Of a stretch of 38,147 nucleotides of DNA, positions 33,123 through 38,147 are shown in pieces. Both the position numbers and the translations under genes were made by a program. The notes under the pieces are model-generated. The model had not been told where the DNA came from and searched no databases. It saw nothing but the letters and a program-made list of their open reading frames with translations. Position 1 is the stretch's first letter. Each line of letters starts with the position of its first letter. Source of the DNA: Shewanella pneumatophori (GTDB lineage: Bacteria > Pseudomonadota > Gammaproteobacteria > Enterobacterales > Shewanellaceae); NCBI RefSeq assembly GCF_023283895.1, contig NZ_JAKILB010000023.1, forward strand, positions 1-38,147, written 5' to 3'.

Positions 33123-33236
33123 ATGAAAGTTCGAGCTTCCGTGAAGAAGATCTGCCGTAACTGCAAGATCGTAAAGCGTAGTGGCGTTGTACGTGTGATT
33201 TGTGTTGAACCTAAACACAAACAGCGTCAAGGCTAA
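33123..33236 (+). CDS. rpmJ: 50S ribosomal protein L36 (zinc-binding form)
   Basis: Short gene of 37 codons (E. coli 38), beginning MKVRASVKKICRNCKIVKR and ending EPKHKQRQG. Cys11, Cys14, Cys27 and His32 form the CxxC-x12-C-x4-H zinc ribbon, so this is the zinc-dependent form. CGGAG precedes ATG 33123. Last gene of the spc operon. Confidence 0.98.
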   Translation: MKVRASVKKICRNCKIVKRSGVVRVICVEPKHKQRQG

Positions 33237-33241
33237 AAAAA

Positions 33242-33268
33242 TTGGCCAGCCCAGTCCGGGCTGGTCAA
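33242..33268. other. Strong hairpin between spc and alpha operons
   Basis: TTGGCCAGCCC / GGGCTGGTCAA (33242-33252, 33258-33268), 11 bp with one G-T pair, loop AGTCC. The run of six A before it, and lack of T after it, make it a good intrinsic terminator only on the minus strand. On the plus strand it would be a stem without a U tract. From memory E. coli also has a hairpin between rpmJ and rpsM. Confidence 0.75.
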
Positions 33269-33270
33269 AA

Positions 33271-33276
33271 TATTAT
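33271..33276 (+). promoter_or_regulatory. Alpha operon promoter, -10 candidate
   Basis: TATTAT matches TATAAT at five of six and would start RNA near 33283, the position equivalent to the E. coli alpha start as judged from the conserved leader. No convincing -35 is visible; bases upstream belong to the 33242-33268 hairpin. Confidence 0.4.
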
Positions 33277-33282
33277 TTGCTA

Positions 33283-33360
33283 AATTGTCGTCTGTCGAGT
33301 ATCCTACCGGGCTTTTCACAGATGACCTTTAACTTAAGGAGTGCATAGTGGCCCGTATCG
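33283..33360 (+). promoter_or_regulatory. Alpha operon leader, S4-binding pseudoknot
   Basis: GAGTATCCT (33297-33305), CGGGCTTTTCA (33308-33318) and AAGGAGTGCATAGTGGCCCGT around the rpsM start match the E. coli alpha leader as I recall it. CGGGC (33308-33312) pairs GCCCG (33351-33355) in codons 2-3 of rpsM, the key pseudoknot helix. Binding of S4 traps the ribosome and represses rpsM-rpsK-rpsD-rplQ translation. Confidence 0.85.
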
Positions 33361-33704
33361 CTGGCATTAACATTCCTGATCAAAAGCATACAGTCATTGC
33401 ATTGACTGCTATCTACGGCATCGGTCGTACTCGCGCACAAGCTATTTGCGCGGCTACTTCAATTGCTGAAGATGCTAAGATCAAGGAATTGAGCGAAGCT
33501 CAAATTGATACTCTACGCGAAGAAGTTGCCAACTACATTGTAGAAGGTGATTTACGTCGTGAAGTTTCCATGAACATCAAGCGTCTTATGGACCTTGGTT
33601 GTTACCGTGGCCTTCGCCATCGTCGTAGCCTTCCCCTTCGTGGGCAACGTACTAAGACCAATGCGCGTACGCGTAAAGGTCCACGTAAACCAATTAGAAA
33701 GTAA
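33348..33704 (+). CDS. rpsM: 30S ribosomal protein S13
   Basis: S13 contacts P-site tRNA and forms intersubunit bridges. 118 residues as in E. coli, GTG start at 33348 after TAAGGAG, within the S4-regulated pseudoknot. MARIAGINIPDQKHTVIALTAIYGIGR start; helix-hairpin-helix core; basic C-terminal tail RTKTNARTRKGPRKPIRK. First gene of the alpha operon. Confidence 0.99.
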   Translation: MARIAGINIPDQKHTVIALTAIYGIGRTRAQAICAATSIAEDAKIKELSEAQIDTLREEVANYIVEGDLRREVSMNIKRLMDLGCYRGLRHRRSLPLRGQRTKTNARTRKGPRKPIRK

Positions 33705-33718
33705 CGGGGTAATCCAAA

Positions 33719-34111
33719 ATGGCTAAAGTTCCGTCACGTTCTCCGCGTAAGCGTGTACGTAAACAGGTTGCTGATGGTATGGCGCATATCCATGCGTCTT
33801 TCAACAACACAATTATTACCATTACAGATCGTCAAGGTAATGCACTATCTTGGGCAACTTCTGGTGGTTCAGGTTTCCGTGGTTCACGTAAATCTACCCC
33901 ATTCGCTGCACAGGTTGCTGCTGAGCGCGCAGGTACTGCTGCTCAGGACTACGGTGTTAAAAACCTAGAAGTTTTTGTGAAGGGTCCAGGTCCAGGACGC
34001 GAATCAGCGATTCGTGCACTAAACTCGGTTGGTTACAAGATTACTAACATTACCGATGTGACGCCTATCCCTCATAATGGTTGTCGTCCTCCTAAGAAAC
34101 GTCGCGTTTAA
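33719..34111 (+). CDS. rpsK: 30S ribosomal protein S11
   Basis: Platform protein at the E site. 130 residues (E. coli 129): ATSGGSGFRGSRKSTPFAAQVAAE core and C-terminal DVTPIPHNGCRPPKKRRV; the Asn-Gly pair is the usual isoaspartate site. Follows rpsM by 14 bases. Confidence 0.98.
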   Translation: MAKVPSRSPRKRVRKQVADGMAHIHASFNNTIITITDRQGNALSWATSGGSGFRGSRKSTPFAAQVAAERAGTAAQDYGVKNLEVFVKGPGPGRESAIRALNSVGYKITNITDVTPIPHNGCRPPKKRRV

Positions 34112-34146
34112 TTCGTCGTTTTTAATAGGATAGTTGGAGAAAGAAC

Positions 34147-34767
34147 ATGGCAAGATACTTGGGTCCAAAGCTCAAGCTCAGCCGCAGAGAAGGTACAGAC
34201 CTTTTCCTAAAGAGCGGTGTGAGAGCAATCGATTCGAAGTGTAAGCTTGAAACTGCACCTGGACAACACGGCGCTCGTAAGACCCGTTTGTCTGAGTATG
34301 GTGTTCAGCTACGCGAGAAACAAAAAGTTCGTCGTATTTATGGTGTGCTAGAAAAGCAATTCCGTAACTACTACAAAGATGCTGCACGTACTAAAGGTAA
34401 CACTGGTGAAAACCTACTTACTCTTTTAGAAACCCGTCTTGATAACGTAGTTTATCGCATGGGCTTTGGTGCAACACGCGCTGAATCACGTCAGCTAGTT
34501 AGCCATAAATCAATTATGGTTAACGGTAGCGTCGTTAACATTCCATCATTCAAAGTGTCTGCGAATGATGTAGTGAGCGTTCGCGAGAAGTCACGCACTC
34601 AAGCTCGTATTAAAGCGGCTTTAGAAGTGTCGGCTCAACGCGAAAAGCCAACATGGGTTGAAGTTGACAACACTAAGATGGAAGGTGCTTTCAAGCGTAT
34701 TCCTGAGCGTAGTGATTTGTCTGCGGAAATTAACGAACAGCTGATCGTCGAACTTTACTCTAAGTAA
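34147..34767 (+). CDS. rpsD: 30S ribosomal protein S4
   Basis: Primary 16S-binding protein, mRNA-entry helicase component and repressor of the alpha operon. 206 residues as in E. coli; [23 protein letters not shown] start, S4 RNA-binding domain about 95-155 ([25 protein letters not shown]). Ribosome-binding site TGGAGAAAG. Confidence 0.99.
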
Positions 34768-34791
34768 GGTTAAAACAAAAGAGAGGACACA

Positions 34792-35781
34792 ATGCAGGGT
34801 TCTGTTACAGAATTTCTTAAACCGCGTCTCGTTGATATCGAGCAGGTTAATCCAACACGTGCCAAGGTTACACTGGAGCCGCTAGAGCGTGGTTTTGGTC
34901 ATACTCTAGGTAACGCGTTGCGTCGTATCCTATTGTCGTCTATGCCAGGCTGCGCGGTTACCGAAGTAGAGATTGATGGTGTACTGCATGAATACAGTAG
35001 CAAGGAAGGCGTGCAAGAGGATATCCTAGAGATACTATTAAACCTTAAAGGTTTAGCAGTAGTTATCGAAGGGAAAGACGAAGCTATGCTTACGCTAAGT
35101 AAGTCAGGCGCAGGCCCTGTTACTGCAGCAGATATCACGCATGATGGTGATGTTACTATCATGAATCCTGACCATGTTATCTGTCACTTGACAGGTAATA
35201 ATGACGTCAGCATGCGTATCCGCGTAGAGCGTGGTCGTGGTTATGTACCGGCTTCTGCCCGTGCACAAACTGAAGACGATGATCGCCCTATCGGCCGTTT
35301 GTTGGTTGACTCTTCGTTCTCACCAGTAGCTCGCATTGCATACAATGTTGAAGCAGCTCGTGTTGAACAGCGTACAGACTTAGACAAACTCGTTATCGAT
35401 ATGACTACTAACGGTACTATCGATCCTGAGGAAGCAATTCGTCGTTCAGCGACAATTCTAGCAGAACAGCTAGATGCGTTTGTTGAGTTACGTGATGTGA
35501 CTGAGACTGCACCAGTAGAAGAGAAACCGGAGTTCGATCCGATATTGTTGCGTCCTGTCGACGATTTAGAGCTAACTGTACGTTCAGCCAACTGTTTGAA
35601 GGCTGAAGCGATTCATTACATCGGCGATCTGGTACAACGCACTGAAGTTGAGTTGCTTAAGACTCCTAACTTAGGTAAGAAATCTCTTACTGAAATTAAG
35701 GATGTTTTAGCGTCTCGCGGACTGTCGTTAGGTATGCGTCTAGAAAACTGGCCTCCAGCTAGTTTAGCAGACGACCTTTAA
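34792..35781 (+). CDS. rpoA: RNA polymerase alpha subunit
   Basis: Alpha dimerises to start RNAP assembly, and its C-terminal domain binds UP elements and activators. 329 residues, equal to E. coli: N-terminal domain about 1-235 (GFGHTLGNALRRILLSSMPG at about 32-51), linker, C-terminal domain with ELTVRSANCLKAE that includes the DNA-binding arginine at about 265. Ribosome-binding site AGAGAGGA. Lies between rpsD and rplQ as usual. Confidence 0.99.
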   Translation: MQGSVTEFLKPRLVDIEQVNPTRAKVTLEPLERGFGHTLGNALRRILLSSMPGCAVTEVEIDGVLHEYSSKEGVQEDILEILLNLKGLAVVIEGKDEAMLTLSKSGAGPVTAADITHDGDVTIMNPDHVICHLTGNNDVSMRIRVERGRGYVPASARAQTEDDDRPIGRLLVDSSFSPVARIAYNVEAARVEQRTDLDKLVIDMTTNGTIDPEEAIRRSATILAEQLDAFVELRDVTETAPVEEKPEFDPILLRPVDDLELTVRSANCLKAEAIHYIGDLVQRTEVELLKTPNLGKKSLTEIKDVLASRGLSLGMRLENWPPASLADDL

Positions 35782-35820
35782 GTCCAGATTAGTACAGATA
35801 TAGGTAATAAGGATTAGGTC

Positions 35821-36213
35821 ATGCGCCATCGTAAGAGTGGTCGTCAACTAAACCGTAACAGCAGTCATCGCCAAGCTATGTTCCGTAACATGGCTTGCTC
35901 AATAGTTCGTCACGAAGTGATCAAAACTACTGTTGCTAAAGCGAAAGAACTGCGTCGCGTAGTTGAACCTCTAATAACACTTGCTAAGAGTGATAGCGTT
36001 GCAAATCGTCGTTTGGCGTTTGCTCGTACTCGCGACGCTGAAGTCGTAGGTAAGTTATTTACTGAATTGGGTCCACGTTTCCAGGAACGTCCTGGTGGAT
36101 ACACCCGTATTCTTAAGTGCGGTCTACGTACTGGTGACAAAGCGCCAATGGCGTATATTGAACTAGTAGGTCGTCCTGAAGCAGCAGTAGCTGTTGAAGA
36201 CACTGCAGAGTAA
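35821..36213 (+). CDS. rplQ: 50S ribosomal protein L17
   Basis: L17 lies at the tunnel-exit rim. 130 residues (E. coli 127), MRHRKSGRQLNRNSSHRQAMFRNMA start; the C-terminus (AAVAVEDTAE) is variable in the family. Last gene of the alpha operon and of the ribosomal cluster; ribosome-binding site AAGGATTAGG. Confidence 0.98.
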   Translation: MRHRKSGRQLNRNSSHRQAMFRNMACSIVRHEVIKTTVAKAKELRRVVEPLITLAKSDSVANRRLAFARTRDAEVVGKLFTELGPRFQERPGGYTRILKCGLRTGDKAPMAYIELVGRPEAAVAVEDTAE

Positions 36214-36228
36214 ATAAGTCTTAGTTTT

Positions 36229-36258
36229 AAAAGGCCGAACAATTGTTCGGCCTTTTTT
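36229..36258 (+). terminator. Alpha operon terminator
   Basis: Perfect 14-bp palindrome AAAAGGCCGAACAA / TTGTTCGGCCTTTT (36229-36242, 36243-36256) followed by T run to 36258. The central bases form the loop in RNA. Usable from both strands. Confidence 0.94.
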
Positions 36259-37972
36259 ATGTCTGTAATTCCGACAAAATACTTTCTTCCTATAACTCAA
36301 AAAGTTTTTATAGCTTTCTGATTCCCACACTTATCGCTCTTGTTACATAGTCAGCCTATCGATAGCAAGGTCATTAATTGCTCCTCGGTAACTGCTAATG
36401 CGTTACTCTACCTCCTATATCCATATAGTCGTGCATTAATAACATTCACCAATTCCGTGTTGAATAACTCGCAAGGGAGCGACCATTCTTTCAGTTATTC
36501 ATCCTGAGTTAGTTTGCCAAGAACTCTCCGAGTAGATCAAATTCTGATACTGATTGGTATCAGTTTAACGGCACGCAGATAATCTAATTTATTGTGCTGA
36601 AGTTAATCAGAGTTGATAAATTCATACCTCGCTGTATGCGAAGCCGAAGAAGAACTAACCTGTTAAGTTAAGTTCAAAGTGCCGATGCTGCCTTAACAGT
36701 TAGGTTGTTGATTAGTCATTTCCTGTAATACTGGATTCGTTTAAATAGCATTATCAAGCTTCGTCTTATCTATCTTGATAGACCGGGTATTCACTAGAGT
36801 GGGTATTTCTCATAATACGAATATCATACGTTTTGGCTCTAATTGATCGATTCATGATTGCTTTAACTTAGGGTTTGTTTCGCTCTGACAGAACAGACTT
36901 ATGAGCTTTACGACTTAGTTGTTTGCTCTCTGCTTTCTAGTTTCTTTTTGTTGATGACTGCTGTGTTAGCCGGTCACCAAAAGTTTAATCGCGATATTGT
37001 TTTTTAAGTATTGTTGTCAGCAAACAGATATCGTTTCCTGCAAATACCTTTTCCCCTAAAGCGGAAACTCTTGCGGGGAAATAAATCTGATAGCAAAGGT
37101 TACTGTCGGTTAGGCAAACGATGATTCGCTCTAATTTGATCTGTAATTAAAGCTGCGTGGTTTTGTTGTTCTTTGAAACTTCGGAAGTAGTATCCAATTT
37201 TCAAGACTTGGATTCTCTTAAGCGAGACCAGTGTTTACGCAAATCGATTTATACTGCAAACGCTATAGCATGGCTAGTAGTAACTAAGGATTAATTCTTC
37301 GCAGTTCTTAAAGTTAGATTCTAGAGCCCTATAGGTCGCTTCATAAGCCTTATGAGCCGTAAATGGATACGTTGTTGGGTATTAGGGGAAATGGTGTAGC
37401 AGAGCTATAAGAAGCTTCTATGGCAGGAGTTAGTTGTGGTTATAGAGCATTGCGGTGGGATATTAAGGCCAAGTCACTGCTTATGGGTTTGACATCATGT
37501 AAATGAGGTAATTTTTTGTAGGGTTATTGGTCATTAATTAGAGACTGGCTTCTTGCCTGAGTTAGTTGTAGCTGAACAATAAATTTGACCTTTAGTTTGG
37601 TAATTTCTTTTGTATGTCTTCGCGTAGTCTTTTCAATTATTGTTACTGTAATTTCTTGGCGAGTATCGCTGCTCAGTTAGTAAGAACGTGTAGATTGAAC
37701 AAATTGCAATTTTCGCTTCTTCATGTGCAGTTGCTAGTAGTGCAGTTACTGCTAGAGGTTGGGATCAGTACAAGGAATATATAGATGCCTAAAGTGCCCT
37801 AAACTCTAGTAGGTAGTTCTAATATGATTCTAGAGAAGTTAGCTCGAACAAAAGCTTTAGCTTGCCTGTGACACTGATGTTGATTGTGTTAGTCGTAAAC
37901 AAGTTGAAGCTACTAGAAAATACGGTTCTTAGCGTTTGAAACATTGCTTTACTAGGCGCTACTGTCTTTGCT
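36259..37972. other. Gene-free 1.7-kb stretch, no recognisable function
   Basis: No open frame of 60 codons or more on either strand and no tRNA, rRNA or known RNA seen. Stops are frequent in all frames, including many TAG. Isolated inverted repeats occur: CTGATAC/GTATCAG (36544-36550, 36557-36563), CTGTTAAG/CTTAACAG (36660-36667, 36692-36699), TTTCCCC/GGGGAAA (37050-37056, 37075-37081), TCATAA/TTATGA (37341-37346, 37350-37355) and CTAGTAGTG/TACTGCTAG (37734-37742, 37747-37755). None has a clear terminator tail. It may be decayed coding DNA or a regulatory/RNA region; I cannot tell. Confidence 0.7.
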
Positions 37973-38035
37973 GAGCGTAGAGCGTAGAGCGTAGAGCGTA
38001 GAGCGTAGAGCGTAGAGCGTAGAGCGTAGAGCGTA
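37973..38035. repeat. Tandem array, nine perfect copies of GAGCGTA
   Basis: Sixty-three bases made of exactly nine 7-bp units without a mismatch. Read on the minus strand (TACGCTC) it has no stop in any frame; on the plus strand each third of the array holds TAG. It lies between the gene-free stretch and the IS end. Perfect identity suggests recent slippage growth and likely variation in copy number between isolates. Confidence 0.97.
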
Positions 38036-38039
38036 GTGA

Positions 38040-38147
38040 TGTGGTCAACTAAAACTGTACACCAACAGGGGATGCGTATTTACGCGGCCATCTCAGCTGC
38101 TGTTGGTGTCATGTAGTTATTATAACTATGACCCCGTTTTGTATTGT
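38040..38147 (-). mobile_element. Right end of an IS3-like insertion sequence (continues past window)
   Basis: From TGTGGTCAACTAAAACTGTA (38040 on) the sequence looks like an insertion-sequence terminus starting TG (CA on the transposase strand). It is followed at 38080-38147 by the 3' end of an integrase-type transposase gene reading toward the terminus. Boundary at 38040 is a guess; TG at 38037 is an alternative. Four bases (GTGA, 38036-38039) separate it from the repeat array and could include a target duplication. Confidence 0.65.
38080..38147 (-). CDS. Transposase C-terminus, IS3-type integrase (partial)
   Basis: The minus-strand frame gives the last 21 residues of a protein whose 5' part lies outside the window: NTKRGHSYNNYMTPTAAEMA then Ala and TAA (stop at 38082-38080). 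The pattern N-x-x-R-x-H-x-x-x-x-x-x-x-TP-x-x-AE is typical of the C-terminal end of the rve integrase domain of IS3-family OrfB proteins. No catalytic residue is in view, so neither group nor activity can be stated. Confidence 0.65.
   Translation of the reverse strand, partial: NTKRGHSYNNYMTPTAAEMAA

Noticed and set aside
33277..33305. TTGCTA/TATCCT (17-bp spacer) as the alpha operon promoter
   Set aside because: GAGTATCCT belongs to the conserved S4-binding leader RNA as remembered from E. coli, so the start must be upstream.
37973..38035. CRISPR array
   Set aside because: Units are 7 bp, head to tail, without spacers; this is a simple tandem repeat.
37800..38079. Minus-strand open frame continuing after the transposase stop through the heptamers to about 37826
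   Set aside because: Open only because the heptamer is stop-free on that strand; no start codon with ribosome-binding site, no similarity seen.

Overview
The window is the main ribosome and RNA-polymerase gene block of a gammaproteobacterium, most likely Shewanella or a close relative. The evidence is gene order plus protein sequence. A tRNA-Asp of the kind that ends rrn operons is followed by murB-birA and a convergent coaA, then tRNA-Thr/Tyr/Gly, tufB, secE-nusG, rplKA-rplJL-rpoBC, the str operon, the S10, spc and alpha operons, all contiguous. In E. coli, rpoC and rpsL lie far apart; their adjacency here is what I know from Shewanella. Protein lengths match the E. coli orthologs to within a few residues, and core genes are intact.

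Layout. 1-578: a tRNA-Asp cut by the window edge, its terminator, and a second, broken tRNA-Asp copy interrupted by small hairpins. 579-3548: cell-wall and cofactor genes (murB, birA, coaA). 3783-4114: three-tRNA operon with its own terminator. 4257-17738: tufB; secE-nusG; the L11 and L10 operons including rpoB and rpoC. 17768-22290: str operon (rpsL, rpsG, fusA, tufA). 22398-27588: S10 operon with a long attenuator leader. 27623-33236: spc operon including secY and the short rpmJ. 33271-36258: alpha operon ending in a strong terminator after rplQ. 36259-37972: about 1.7 kb with no recognisable gene. 37973-38035: nine perfect copies of a 7-bp repeat. 38040-38147: the right end of an IS3-like insertion sequence running off the window.

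The genes work together in building the translation and transcription apparatus (rRNA-binding proteins, elongation factors, RNAP alpha, beta and beta', NusG) plus the SecYE translocon. Regulation can be read directly: strong sigma70-type promoters with GC-rich discriminators before rplJ, rpsL, rpsJ and rplN (typical of stringent control), and mRNA operators for feedback by L10(L12)4, L4, S4 and probably L1.

I found no new multi-gene system. The unusual material is at the edges (hairpin-broken tRNA-Asp copy, gene-free 1.7 kb, heptamer array touching an IS end) and in regulatory DNA (a promoter folded into the nusG terminator, inverted repeats laid over several ribosomal promoters, a terminator inside the coaA coding sequence, near-identical tufA/tufB with a conversion pattern). 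All comparisons with E. coli are from memory; no database was searched.
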